Assembly: GCF_003351865.1 (NCBI RefSeq)
Contig: NZ_CP022242.1
Location: 434,001-498,000 of the forward strand
Source of the DNA: Methanofervidicoccus sp. A16
GTDB lineage: Archaea; AGJL01; Methanococci; Methanococcales; Methanococcaceae
DNA: 64,000 bases
Direction: 5' to 3'
Below, piece after piece: positions 45,577 to 54,233 of this stretch (positions are counted from its first letter, which is position 1; every line of letters begins with the position of its first letter). Below the pieces are notes generated by a model. It ran no database searches. It saw only the letters and a program-made list of their open reading frames with translations, and was not told where the DNA came from. The position numbers and the translations under genes were made by a program.

Positions 45577-46013
45577 ATCTAGTTCCTATTAAAGTTGTAA
45601 TTAAAAAAAATAATAATAAAAACCCTGGTTCCCATCAAGATTATGATTAGAAGAATAATAAAAATAATCATTATAATAAAAAATAATAAAAATCTTAAGA
45701 GGAATAATAAAATGTAATAAAATTCTGAAAGGATAGAGATAAAAAGTAAAATAATATTGGATACAGGATAAAAACAAGTAAGATTCCTTTTTAATTTTTT
45801 TAGTTTTTATGATTTTTATTTTTTTTATATTATCACTTTATGGGATGTGGGGCATTAATAATAGCAACTTGTTAGGAAGGATCTGCTCTACTCCTATAGT
45901 ATCTTAGAGTATCCCAGGAGATTATCCTTTTATTATGATTTTAATATCTTCTTTTTATATTTTATTTTTATAATTATTATTTTTTATCAGAATTTTTTGA
46001 TGGGAATTGGGGT
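45577..46013 (-). mobile_element. A element, copy A8, split by a C element
   Basis: Read on the minus strand, the element begins with the A left end at 46013 (ACCCCAATTCCCATCAAA), has its core at 45926-45853 and is then interrupted by a C element (about 45851-45622, with ends TCTTGATGGGAACCAGGG and CCCCACATCCCATAAAG). It ends with the A right end at 45577-45622 (CTAGTTCCTATTAAAG on the plus strand). The right end sits seven bases behind the DNA ligase stop codon. The flanks TAATTAGAA and TAATAAAAA agree in seven of nine bases. Confidence 0.6.
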
Positions 46014-46019
46014 TAATAA

Positions 46020-46237
46020 AAATTATTATAATAATAAAAATTAAAATAAAAATCTTATAGAGAAACAGTAACGAATAAAATTTTGAATAAATAAAGAGAT
46101 AAAAAAGTAAATAACCTTTTCATTTCTATATTAAACACTGAAAAAACAACTAGAATTCTTTTTAATTTTCTTTTTTTATTTTTTATAATTTTTATTATCC
46201 TTGATTATTTTTTTATTATAAAAAATAGAAAAATAAC
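46020..46237 (-). repeat. Relic of a second C-element core
   Basis: On the minus strand this region reads AATTCTAGTTGTTTTTTCAG, then TGTTTAATATAGAAATG and TTATTTACTTTTTTATCTC, which is the C core with changes. The ends are not preserved. Together with A8 it fills the gap between the convergent ends of lig and ilvC. Confidence 0.45.
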
Positions 46238-47233
46238 TTAATCCTCCTTCTCCAATCCGCACATCTTCCTAAGTTTCTTCCCTACAGTCTCTATTAAGTG
46301 CTCCCTCTCCAACCTCCTCATAGCGTTGAGATGTGCCCTACCACTCATATTCTCCAATGTCCACTCCCTTGCAAACCTTCCATCCTGGATTTCCCTTAGG
46401 ATCTCCTTCATAGCCTTTCTAGATTCCTCGTTTATTACTCTACTTCTCCTAGTTAATCCTCCGTACTCTGCGGTGTTGGAGACGTTCTCCCACATTCCAC
46501 TGAGTCCCTTCTCGTATATGAGATCTACAATCAACTTCAACTCGTTACATGTCTCGAAGTATGCCATCTCTGGAGAGTATCCTGCCTCAACAAGTGTCTC
46601 GAAGGCTGCCTTTATCAACTCAGTTACCCCTCCACAGAGTACAACCTGCTCTCCAAAGAGATCAGTCTCTGTCTCCTCCTTGAAGGTAGTCTTAATAACC
46701 CCTGCCCTTGTTAAACCCTGTGCCTTTGCCATTCCAAGGGCGATGTCCCAGGCGTCTCCAGTCTCATCCCTCTCAACACACACCAATCCAGGTACTCCGA
46801 ACCCTTCGAGGTACGTCTTTCTAACCATAACCCCTGGAGCCTTCGGAGCGACCATTATAACATTTACCCCCTTAGGTGGGACGATAAATCCATAGTGTAT
46901 GTTGTAGCCATGGGAGAACCCTAAGGTTTTCCCCTCCTTTAGGAAAGGTTTTATCTGTTTCTCATAGACTGTTGGTTGAACCTCATCTGGTATAAGTATG
47001 TGAATTACATCTGCCTCTTTACTTGCCTCCTCTATAGTCATTACCGTATGTCCGTCAGATTTTGCCTTTTCCCATGATGGACCGTTGGGCCTTAGTCCAA
47101 CTATTACATTTAATCCACTGTCTCTCATATTCAGGGACTGTGCCCTCCCCTGATTCCCATAACCTATAACTGCAATAACTTTGTCCTTTACTCCATCCAG
47201 TGTAACGTCTTTGTCGTAGTATATCTCTACCAT
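46238..47233 (-). CDS. ilvC: Ketol-acid reductoisomerase
   Basis: The 331-residue protein is a class [27 protein letters not shown] near residue 19 binds NADPH, then [22 protein letters not shown] and the C-terminal knotted domain with [12 protein letters not shown] and [21 protein letters not shown], which hold the magnesium-binding acidic residues. It catalyses the second step of valine, leucine and isoleucine synthesis. I chose the ATG at 47233, three codons inside an open frame whose GTG lies within the ribosome binding site AGGTG. Confidence 0.95.
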   Translation of the reverse strand: MVEIYYDKDVTLDGVKDKVIAVIGYGNQGRAQSLNMRDSGLNVIVGLRPNGPSWEKAKSDGHTVMTIEEASKEADVIHILIPDEVQPTVYEKQIKPFLKEGKTLGFSHGYNIHYGFIVPPKGVNVIMVAPKAPGVMVRKTYLEGFGVPGLVCVERDETGDAWDIALGMAKAQGLTRAGVIKTTFKEETETDLFGEQVVLCGGVTELIKAAFETLVEAGYSPEMAYFETCNELKLIVDLIYEKGLSGMWENVSNTAEYGGLTRRSRVINEESRKAMKEILREIQDGRFAREWTLENMSGRAHLNAMRRLEREHLIETVGKKLRKMCGLEKED

Positions 47234-47337
47234 CTTATGCACCTGTTATTTTTTAATTTTAATTCTTTTAACTTTTATTAGGATAATTATTATTATTTAA
47301 ATAATTTTTCTTATAATTTTTAAAACATTAGAGACAG

Positions 47338-47784
47338 TCATCTCGCTATCTCAATAGTATTCAAAAACTTCTCACAGTATATACACCTTATCTTCAGAGG
47401 ATCCTTCTTCTCAACCTTAAATTTCCCAGGTACTCTCTCAACATTAGTTATACAGTTTGGATTGGTACATTTTAAGATTCCAGTTATAACATCAGGTATT
47501 TTTACCTTAAATTTCTTTACAACACTTCCATTTTTTATTATGTTAATTGTAGCATTTGGAGATATAAGGCCTATCTTATTTACGTCCTCCTCCGAGAGTT
47601 CAATTCCCTCTATCTTCAATATATCCTTCTTCCCGTACTTCTTAGAGGGCACATACATGGCTATAGTTACTGTATTCTCCTCCCCTATGTTGAGCACTTT
47701 ATAGACATTCAAAGCTTTACCCCTTGCTATATGATCTATCACAGTTCCATTTTCAATGGGTCTAACCTTTAAACTCCTCTCCAT
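47338..47784 (-). CDS. pyrI: Aspartate carbamoyltransferase regulatory subunit
   Basis: The 148-residue protein matches PyrI: VRPIENGTVIDHIARGKALNVYKVL at the N-terminus (nucleotide-binding domain), and a C-terminal zinc site with CTNPNC (near residue 111) and CIYC (near residue 136). It binds CTP or ATP and regulates PyrB in pyrimidine synthesis; PyrB is not in the window. It starts ten bases after the fno stop on the same strand, so both may share a transcript with the TIM-barrel gene. Confidence 0.93.
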   Translation of the reverse strand: MERSLKVRPIENGTVIDHIARGKALNVYKVLNIGEENTVTIAMYVPSKKYGKKDILKIEGIELSEEDVNKIGLISPNATINIIKNGSVVKKFKVKIPDVITGILKCTNPNCITNVERVPGKFKVEKKDPLKIRCIYCEKFLNTIEIAR

Positions 47785-47794
47785 AGTATCCCAG

Positions 47795-48469
47795 TTATCT
47801 CCTTAATCCAGTTATCCTTATCCCACTACCCTTTAACTTATACTTTATATTCAGACCTATTAGGAGAGGTGTTATCTGTTCAACATACCTGGACATCTCC
47901 AACCCTCCACAGTCTATTCCTCTACATCCCTCTATACTGTTTACAACCTCTATTACCTTCCTCTTAGATTCCTCATCGTCCCCACATACCAAGATATCAC
48001 AATCTACAGGTTCATCTATACACTCCAACACCTTTGCAGATACATTCTGAAATGCACTGACAACCTTAGAATCCTTTAAATACTCCTGCACCATCTGAGC
48101 AACTGATCCCTGCGGAGGCAGTACCACCCTTGTAGGTTTGTCTCCAATTACACCTGCCAAAGGTACTCCTATAGATACGACGATTTTGCCCTTTAACTCC
48201 TCTTTTAGGTCCTTTATGGTAGATAATGTATGTTGATAGGGTACAGAGAGAATAACTATATCTCCCTCCTGAGAAGCATCCCTATTTTCCATACCTACAA
48301 CATCCCTGTAAGGAATACCCTTCGAGGAGAGTATCTTTTTTATATTCTCTGCAGATTCCTCTGCCTTTTCCCTCTTCCTTGAACCGATAATTATCTCGTA
48401 CTTCTTTGCCAGTCTAAGGGCAAGTCCAAAACCCTGATCCCCAGTACCTCCAAGTATTGCTATCTTCAC
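47795..48469 (-). CDS. fno: F420H2:NADP oxidoreductase
   Basis: The 224-residue protein starts with the NADP loop KIAILGGTGDQGFGLALRL, then IIGSRKREKAEESA, VILSVPYQHTLSTI and PPQGSVAQMVQEYL, and ends with EQITPLLIGLNIKYKLKGSGIRITG; all fit Fno. It moves hydride between reduced F420 and NADP and supplies NADPH for biosynthesis such as IlvC, encoded nearby. The GTG start follows GGTGAT by three bases. The stop is ten bases before pyrI. Confidence 0.95.
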   Translation of the reverse strand: MKIAILGGTGDQGFGLALRLAKKYEIIIGSRKREKAEESAENIKKILSSKGIPYRDVVGMENRDASQEGDIVILSVPYQHTLSTIKDLKEELKGKIVVSIGVPLAGVIGDKPTRVVLPPQGSVAQMVQEYLKDSKVVSAFQNVSAKVLECIDEPVDCDILVCGDDEESKRKVIEVVNSIEGCRGIDCGGLEMSRYVEQITPLLIGLNIKYKLKGSGIRITGLRR

Positions 48470-48478
48470 ATTATCACC

Positions 48479-49309
48479 TTAAAGAAGATTTGAGATAATT
48501 TCACTGGCAACCTCCCTACTTTTAATAGCGTCCCTTAGATTCTTAGATTCAAAGGTTATAATATCACTATACCCTATATCCTTTAAAGATTTAAACACCT
48601 TAAGGAAGTCTATATTTCCATCTCCCAATTTTAGATGTTCATCAACTTTCCCCCTGTTGTCGTGACAGTGGACATGCACAATACCCCTACCTATCCTATC
48701 CAACTGATATATAAAATCCTCCAAGGTTTTACATCTACCGACGCCGTTATATATTACAGTATGGGCATGACCTATATCGAAGGTTATACCTAAGTACTTA
48801 GAATCTATGCCCTCCACCATCCCCTTTATATCCTCTAAGGTAGTCCCTAAGATTCCCATTCCTGAGTAGTAGGGCATATTCTCTAAACCAATCATTATTT
48901 TATGGTCCTCTGCCACCTCGAGGATCTCTATCAGTGTAGAGTAGTTGTTATCCCTTATCTCCTCTATGTAATTTGACCAGAGTGGAGGAACGTAGCCAGG
49001 ATGTACCACTACAACCTTTCCATCAAGTTCAGAGGCGCCCTCTATAGCCTCACCTATACACTGGACTGTTAACTTTCTAACTCTACTGTTCATAGAGGCA
49101 GGATTGAGATCTGAGAAGGGAGCATGTACCACAATATCTACATCGTAGCAATCCTTTAACTCCCTAAGGTATTTAACATTCTCAGGTGTTAGTTGGTGAT
49201 GCCCCTCACATACGATCTCCCAGGCGTCAAAGTGGGCCTCTACGATCTTTTCCATGGAACTTTGGAGAGGTTCAGGTAGAAATACCAAAGAGGAGACTCC
49301 AAATTTCAT
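48479..49309 (-). CDS. Xylose isomerase-like TIM-barrel protein
   Basis: The 276-residue protein has an AP endonuclease 2/sugar isomerase fold: FDAWEIVCEGHHQL, VDIVVHAPFSDLNPAS, VVVVHPGYVPP, IGLENMPYYSG, TFDIGHAHTV, VHVHCHDNRGKVDEHLKLGDGNID and IITFESKN. The His, Glu and Asp residues form the usual divalent-metal site. The substrate, sugar or abasic DNA, cannot be read; methanogen genomes carry this family widely. I chose the ATG at 49309. The stop is nine bases before the fno start, so an operon with fno and pyrI is likely. Confidence 0.78.
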   Translation of the reverse strand: MKFGVSSLVFLPEPLQSSMEKIVEAHFDAWEIVCEGHHQLTPENVKYLRELKDCYDVDIVVHAPFSDLNPASMNSRVRKLTVQCIGEAIEGASELDGKVVVVHPGYVPPLWSNYIEEIRDNNYSTLIEILEVAEDHKIMIGLENMPYYSGMGILGTTLEDIKGMVEGIDSKYLGITFDIGHAHTVIYNGVGRCKTLEDFIYQLDRIGRGIVHVHCHDNRGKVDEHLKLGDGNIDFLKVFKSLKDIGYSDIITFESKNLRDAIKSREVASEIISNLL

Positions 49310-49321
49310 TTTATCTCTCAT

Positions 49322-49661
49322 GATTTTTGTTATTGGAAGGTATTATTTATTTTTTTATTATAAAAACATCATTCTTATTAGGACAATAATATAACTCTAG
49401 TTATTAAAGTGATGATTAAAAGAATAATTAAAAATTAATAAAAAGCAGTGAAAAATAAAAAACTTAACTATGTCTATATACAAGTTTTTTGCTACTTTTT
49501 TTTATTATAATGATCAAAAATAATTAAAATTCAGAAAAAAATAAAAAATCTTAAAATACTCAATAATAAAGATAGATATAGGTGAAAAATAAAATAAGTC
49601 CATTTTCTGGACTACATTAGCACTGAAGAAGTAGATTATTAATCACTGCTGTATATGGTAT
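49322..49661 (+). repeat. Intergenic region with relics of C-type ends and core
   Basis: No gene is visible. AGTGATGATTAAAAGAATAA at 49408-49427 resembles the inner part of B and C element ends, and GGACTACATTAGCACTGAAG at 49608-49627 matches a relic at 23210-23231 in reverse complement and resembles GACTACATTGGACACTAGAG at 25653-25672. This is probably a decayed C-type element between the TIM-barrel gene and dapL. Confidence 0.4.
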
Positions 49662-50909
49662 TTAAAATACAAATTCCACATCTGAGAGCCTGTTCTTAAC
49701 CTCCTCCAGTATCCTATCCTCCTCTTCCTCAGATACCTTACCATCCTTAAAGGCAGGGAAACAGGCTGCTACCCTTATATAACTCCCTGCATCGTCCCAC
49801 GGTACAGTAGATATAAGTTTCTCCCTTATAAGGTACTGGGAGAACTCCTCAGCGTTTCTGAATACCTTACCATCCTTGGTACCCTTAGGTGCCTTTAGAT
49901 AGAGATAGAAGGTTCCTCCAGGCATCTTGGCGTCAAATCCTAACTCTCTAAATATCTTTACCATCTTCTTAAGTCGTCTCTCGTATTTCTTCCTTATTCT
50001 CTCTGTGATCTCAGGATGGTTTAGACAATATATTCCCGCCTTCTGGATAGGTATGAACTGTCCACTGTCAAAGTTATCCTTTACGTTAGCAAAACCTTTT
50101 ATAATCAACTCGTTTCCTACGAGAAATGCCAACCTCCATCCTGTCATATTGAATGCCTTTGAGAAACTGTGTATCTCTACTCCTACTTCCATTGCCCCCT
50201 CTATAGATAGGAAAGATAGTGGTTCGCTACCGTACGTTAAAGGACCATAGGCTGCATCTTGCACTACAATGATGTTGTTATCCTGTGCAAAATCTACAAC
50301 CTCCTTATAGAACTCCACAGTTGCCTGGGCACCTGTTGGGTTATTTGGATAGTTTAAATAGAGTATCTTCGCCTTCCTCCTTACATCATCTGGAATACTC
50401 TCTAGATCAGGTAGGAAATTATTCTCCTCAAGAAGTGGGAGGTTGTATACCTTACCTCCGTACCATTTTGTATGGGTGGCAGTTACTGGATAACCTGGCA
50501 CCGTTGTAAGGGTAATATCTCCTGGATTTATAAATACAGCAGGTAGATATGCCAGGGCAGACTTTGAACCTATAGAGTGGATAACCTCATTTACAGGATC
50601 TATACCCTTTACACCGTACACCCTCTCCATATATCCTGGAACTGCATCCTTCAACTCCTGTATTCCGTTATCTGCATAACCTCTATTTTCGTACTTCTTA
50701 GCCTCCCTACAGAGTACCTCTATAACCTTAGGATCTGCCATCTCATCTGGCTCTCCCACACCCATATCTATTAACTCCATATCTGGATGCTTTTTCATAG
50801 CCTCTAACTTTGCCCTCTTTATCTTTTCAAATTTGTAAACCTTATCCTCTTTACCAAAATTCTTACCTCCTATCCTTTCGGCAAATAGATTTTGGATATA
50901 ACTCTCCAC
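49662..50909 (-). CDS. dapL: LL-diaminopimelate aminotransferase
   Basis: The 415-residue protein is a fold-type I aminotransferase: MELIDMGVGEPDEMADP, the PLP site region LNYPNNPTGAQ, QDAAYGPLTY, and the PLP lysine in SFSKAFNMTGWRLAF near residue 250. Pattern and length fit DapL, which makes LL-diaminopimelate for lysine directly from tetrahydrodipicolinate, the known route in Methanococcales. The start is GTG four bases behind AGGTGATA. Other lysine genes are not in the window. Confidence 0.9.
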   Translation of the reverse strand: MESYIQNLFAERIGGKNFGKEDKVYKFEKIKRAKLEAMKKHPDMELIDMGVGEPDEMADPKVIEVLCREAKKYENRGYADNGIQELKDAVPGYMERVYGVKGIDPVNEVIHSIGSKSALAYLPAVFINPGDITLTTVPGYPVTATHTKWYGGKVYNLPLLEENNFLPDLESIPDDVRRKAKILYLNYPNNPTGAQATVEFYKEVVDFAQDNNIIVVQDAAYGPLTYGSEPLSFLSIEGAMEVGVEIHSFSKAFNMTGWRLAFLVGNELIIKGFANVKDNFDSGQFIPIQKAGIYCLNHPEITERIRKKYERRLKKMVKIFRELGFDAKMPGGTFYLYLKAPKGTKDGKVFRNAEEFSQYLIREKLISTVPWDDAGSYIRVAACFPAFKDGKVSEEEEDRILEEVKNRLSDVEFVF

Positions 50910-51126
50910 AATATCACCTGATGTATGTTTATGTTATGACAATTTTTATAAAAATTATAAATATTTAACCTAAAAGTTCTCCTAAATATTGATAATTTTA
51001 AATCAAAAAGTAAAAGGGTATCTCAACTACTGCAATAGAATATTAGAACCTCTCGCTAATAATTATACAATTTAAAATTATTTTTATTTTTATTATAATT
51101 TTTATTATTTTTATTTTTGTGGTATT

Positions 51127-51831
51127 ATGGAGAGGGTGATAGAGTACTACAACACCTTAGCCAGGGAGTACGACAGAATATACAAAGATACAAAATATAT
51201 GAGATCTATAGAGTATAAGGTACTTGAGGATGAAATTAAAAAAGATTATTTAATCTTAGATGTAGGATGTGGGACTGGGGAGCATTTAATATTTCTAAGG
51301 GATTACAACATAATAGGGATGGATATCTCCATAGAAATGGCTAGGAGAGCCAAGGGGAAAAGTGGAAAATTTGTAGTTGTAGGGGATGTACAGTACTTGC
51401 CCTTTAAAAGTGGATCCTTCAACTGTGTGATCTCCTTCTTTGGGGCTTTAAATCATGTACAGATAAACAGGGCACTTAAGGAGATAAGAAGGGTTCTTGT
51501 TAAGGGAGGAGTATTTATATTTACATTGGCCAACCTCTATCATCTAAGATGGATAATTAAATCCCTTTTAAGGAGAGGGTGGAAAAAGACTGTAAAGGCC
51601 ATAAAAAAGAGAAGAGGAGACATTACAAAGGTTATAAATGGAAGGAAGATAAGAGTCAGTACCAGGTTTTATACATTGAAAGAGATAGAGGATCTCCTGG
51701 AAAAGCATAACTTCCATATAAAGTATACCTTTGGTACCTACATTACAAACTCTCCCTTAGATACTATACTATACAAAACCTTTTTAAAGTACTTTGGCGG
51801 TTATATAGGTGCTGTAGTTGTTAAAAAGTAA
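51127..51831 (+). CDS. SAM-dependent methyltransferase, class I
   Basis: The 234-residue protein shows the SAM-binding motif I LILDVGCGTGEHLIFL near residue 40, the motif II-like VVVGDVQYLPFKSGSFNCVIS and the post-II region LKEIRRVLVKGGVFIFTL, as in UbiE/COQ5-like small-molecule methyltransferases. The C-terminal part is basic and unassigned. The substrate is unknown. It ends 11 bases before leuB and is probably co-transcribed with it, without an obvious metabolic link. Confidence 0.8.
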   Translation: MERVIEYYNTLAREYDRIYKDTKYMRSIEYKVLEDEIKKDYLILDVGCGTGEHLIFLRDYNIIGMDISIEMARRAKGKSGKFVVVGDVQYLPFKSGSFNCVISFFGALNHVQINRALKEIRRVLVKGGVFIFTLANLYHLRWIIKSLLRRGWKKTVKAIKKRRGDITKVINGRKIRVSTRFYTLKEIEDLLEKHNFHIKYTFGTYITNSPLDTILYKTFLKYFGGYIGAVVVKK

Positions 51832-51842
51832 AAGGTGAAAGG

Positions 51843-52844
51843 ATGTATAAGATATGTGTAATAGAGGGAGATGGTATTGGAAAGGAGGTTGTACCTGCAA
51901 CTTTGGAGGTTTTAAAGGCTACAGGGTTGGACTTTGAATTTGTACATGCAGAGGCTGGGGACGAAGTGTTTAAAAAGAGAGGAGTTGCCCTCCCAGAGGA
52001 GACTATAGAAATAGCAAAGGAGTGTGATGCAGTACTCTTTGGTGCTGCCGGAGAGACTGCAGCAGATGTTATAGTTAAGTTGAGGAAGATACTGGACACC
52101 TACGCCAACGTCAGACCTGTTAAATCTTATAAGGGAATAAAGTGTCTAAAGGATAACATAGATTACGTAATAGTAAGGGAGAATACAGAGGATCTCTACA
52201 AGGGTATAGAGAGTGAAGTTGCAGATGGCGTATATACTGCAACGAGGGTAATCACGGAAAAAGCCTGTAGGAGGATATTTAAATTTGCCTTTGAATTGGC
52301 AGAAAAGAGGAAGAAAGAAGGAAAAATAGGGAAAGTCACCTGTGCCCACAAGGCCAACGTACTGAAATTAACAGATGGAGTATTTAAAAGGATATTCTAC
52401 GAGGTTGCAGAGGAGTATCCAGATATAGAGGCAGAGGACTACTACATAGACGCCATGAATATGTACATCATCACAAAACCTGAAACCTTCGACGTAGTTG
52501 TTACCTCAAACCTCTTTGGAGATATCCTTTCAGATGGTGCTGCTGGAACAGTTGGAGGATTAGGGATGGCACCTTCTGCCAATATTGGAGATAGGTATGG
52601 GCTCTTTGAACCTGTACATGGTTCTGCACCAGATATAGCAGGGAAGGGTATAGCAAATCCCACTGCAACTATACTAACTGGAGTACTTATGTTGAGGTAC
52701 TTGGGAGAGGATGAGGTTGCCAATAGGGTGGAGAGGGCACTTGAGGAGGTGCTGGAGAAGGGACTTACAACTCCAGATCTCGGTGGCTCCCTTACAACAT
52801 TTGAGATGGCTCAGGAGGTTGCTAAGAGGTTGGAGAAGTACTGA
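51843..52844 (+). CDS. leuB: 3-isopropylmalate dehydrogenase
   Basis: The 333-residue protein belongs to the isocitrate/isopropylmalate dehydrogenase family: ICVIEGDGIGKEVVPATLEVL, DTYANVRPVKSYKG, YVIVRENTEDLYKGIE, the catalytic Lys in CAHKANVLKLTDG, NMYIITKPETFDVVVTSNLFGDILSD and EPVHGSAPDIAGKGIANPTA. It follows the Methanocaldococcus LeuB closely as I recall it; the paralogue AksF of coenzyme B synthesis is the alternative. LeuC lies at 19550. AAGGTGAAAGG precedes the ATG. Confidence 0.85.
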   Translation: MYKICVIEGDGIGKEVVPATLEVLKATGLDFEFVHAEAGDEVFKKRGVALPEETIEIAKECDAVLFGAAGETAADVIVKLRKILDTYANVRPVKSYKGIKCLKDNIDYVIVRENTEDLYKGIESEVADGVYTATRVITEKACRRIFKFAFELAEKRKKEGKIGKVTCAHKANVLKLTDGVFKRIFYEVAEEYPDIEAEDYYIDAMNMYIITKPETFDVVVTSNLFGDILSDGAAGTVGGLGMAPSANIGDRYGLFEPVHGSAPDIAGKGIANPTATILTGVLMLRYLGEDEVANRVERALEEVLEKGLTTPDLGGSLTTFEMAQEVAKRLEKY

Positions 52845-52854
52845 TATTACTGTA

Positions 52855-52965
52855 ATGAAAAAATAATAAAATGGATAAAATTCTAAAGAGATAGAAGTAA
52901 AAAAGTAAAATACTCTCATTCCTATATTGAACACTGGTGTAAGGTGTGGGATTTCTTTTTATTTT
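52855..52965 (-). repeat. Relic of a C-element core
   Basis: On the minus strand the stretch reads CAGTGTTCAATATAGGAATG, then TATTTTACTTTTTTACTTCT and AGAATTTTATCCATTTTATT, a good match to the C core at 25770-25860. No terminal inverted repeats are left. It fills most of the gap between leuB and the adenylate-kinase-like gene, which converge. Confidence 0.5.
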
Positions 52966-53014
52966 TTGGTTTTTCTTTTTTATACTATTATTTTTCACTT
53001 TTATATTCTTATTA

Positions 53015-53566
53015 CTACTCTAACATAAAAAAGTAATCCTCCAACCAATCCACCGTTCCATACTTTATCTTTTTATTTTCAATACTCTCTATAATCTCAT
53101 CTACGATGGAATCTACACTCCTGTTGGTGGTATCGATTTCATATACAGGAATATTCTCTTTTTTCCATCTCTCTAAGGACTCCACAAGGGAAACGTCAAG
53201 TATCTCCGCTCCTACGTTCTCCTTAACTTTCTCCTCTGAATAACCTCGTTTTTCCAATCTCTCCTTTATCACTTGAGGATTGCACCTGAGGACCACTATA
53301 AAATCTACATCTAAAAGATGACTTACATGTCCATCGAGGATTATAAAATCTCCCTTTATACCTTTTAAATACCCTTTAAGTTTTTGAAAATCTACTACGT
53401 AGGAGTCCATATATTCGTCCTTCTCTATGTAAAGGTTGTTTCTCTTTACAGCCTCTGTAAGATCTATATATTCAACGGAGATTCCCTTCTCCATCAGTTT
53501 GTCTTTTAAATGTTTGGAGATGGTGGATTTTCCCACCCCAGGTGTCCCTGTTATAGCCAGTTTTAT
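53015..53566 (-). CDS. Adenylate kinase-like (Fap7-type) NTPase with an apparent ATA start
   Basis: The reading frame encodes KLAITGTPGVGKSTISKHLKDKL, a complete Walker A loop, then DFIILDGHVSHLL and VVLRCNPQVIKERLEKRGYSEEK, the pattern of archaeal Fap7-like adenylate kinases involved in ribosome maturation. The only usual start codon in frame is a GTG inside the P-loop itself, which would destroy it. An ATA at 53566-53564 lies in the right place three bases after GGTGGT, and an in-frame TAA lies four codons before it. I therefore place the start at ATA; an internal start or a sequence error are alternatives. The protein is 183 residues. Confidence 0.8.
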   Translation of the reverse strand: MKLAITGTPGVGKSTISKHLKDKLMEKGISVEYIDLTEAVKRNNLYIEKDEYMDSYVVDFQKLKGYLKGIKGDFIILDGHVSHLLDVDFIVVLRCNPQVIKERLEKRGYSEEKVKENVGAEILDVSLVESLERWKKENIPVYEIDTTNRSVDSIVDEIIESIENKKIKYGTVDWLEDYFFMLE

Positions 53567-53575
53567 ACTACCACC

Positions 53576-54142
53576 TTAATTGTTCTCCTTGGCACTTTCA
53601 GCAACTGTTTCAGATCTGTATCTGTCGATGTCTATGTCAGAACGGACTATTAAAATTACGTTGTCGTCAACCTTCCAGAGGGAGTAATTTAAAGTTTCCA
53701 TGTACTTTTTAAAATCTAAAAATAACTTTTCAAATGCCTCAAGAGAGATCTCCTCATGGTTTATGATGATCACATCATGATCTATTATTCTCTTCAAGGT
53801 TTCAAATTCGTGAGGAGATTTCATTCTAACTGTTAATACCTTAGGTAGAATCTTCTGAACAACTACCTTACTTTCAGTTTTTTCATCACTTTCCTCCTCA
53901 TTTTCTTCCCTATTTATCTCCTCTTTATCTATTATAGGCTCTCTCCTTTTTACCTTTAACTTAGACACTATCTTAGACTCAGGTAGTGGTATCTCCTCAT
54001 CTCCTTTTATCTCGTAGGCAGACGCCTCCTCACCTATAATAACATATATATCGTCTTTAATAGGAAGTTGTTTTGGTGGTTCATCATTTCCAAAGATAAC
54101 TCTCTTTAACCTTTTTAGCATCTCTGCCACCTGGTTAGTCAT
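53576..54142 (-). CDS. SepF-like cell division protein
   Basis: The 188-residue protein has an N-terminal amphipathic helix (QVAEMLKRLKRVIFG), an acidic linker (residues 60-90) and a C-terminal domain of about 85 residues, KVLTVRMKSPHEFETLKRIIDHDVIIINHEEISLEAF..., which fits the SepF (DUF552) fold. SepF tethers FtsZ to the membrane in archaea that use FtsZ. It is nine bases before the ATA-started kinase gene. FtsZ is not in the window. The match is from memory of the fold pattern and is moderately sure. Confidence 0.55.
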   Translation of the reverse strand: MTNQVAEMLKRLKRVIFGNDEPPKQLPIKDDIYVIIGEEASAYEIKGDEEIPLPESKIVSKLKVKRREPIIDKEEINREENEEESDEKTESKVVVQKILPKVLTVRMKSPHEFETLKRIIDHDVIIINHEEISLEAFEKLFLDFKKYMETLNYSLWKVDDNVILIVRSDIDIDRYRSETVAESAKENN

Positions 54143-54233
54143 TTAACAAAATCACCTAAGTTATTATTTTATTGTAAATTAAAAAATTATTATAATTATT
54201 ATAATTTTACTATATTTAAGTTTTTTTAATTTA

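Noticed and set aside
45577-46237. Prophage or plasmid integration site
   Set aside because: No integrase, tRNA fragment or phage gene is near; the repeats are explained by the A and C elements.
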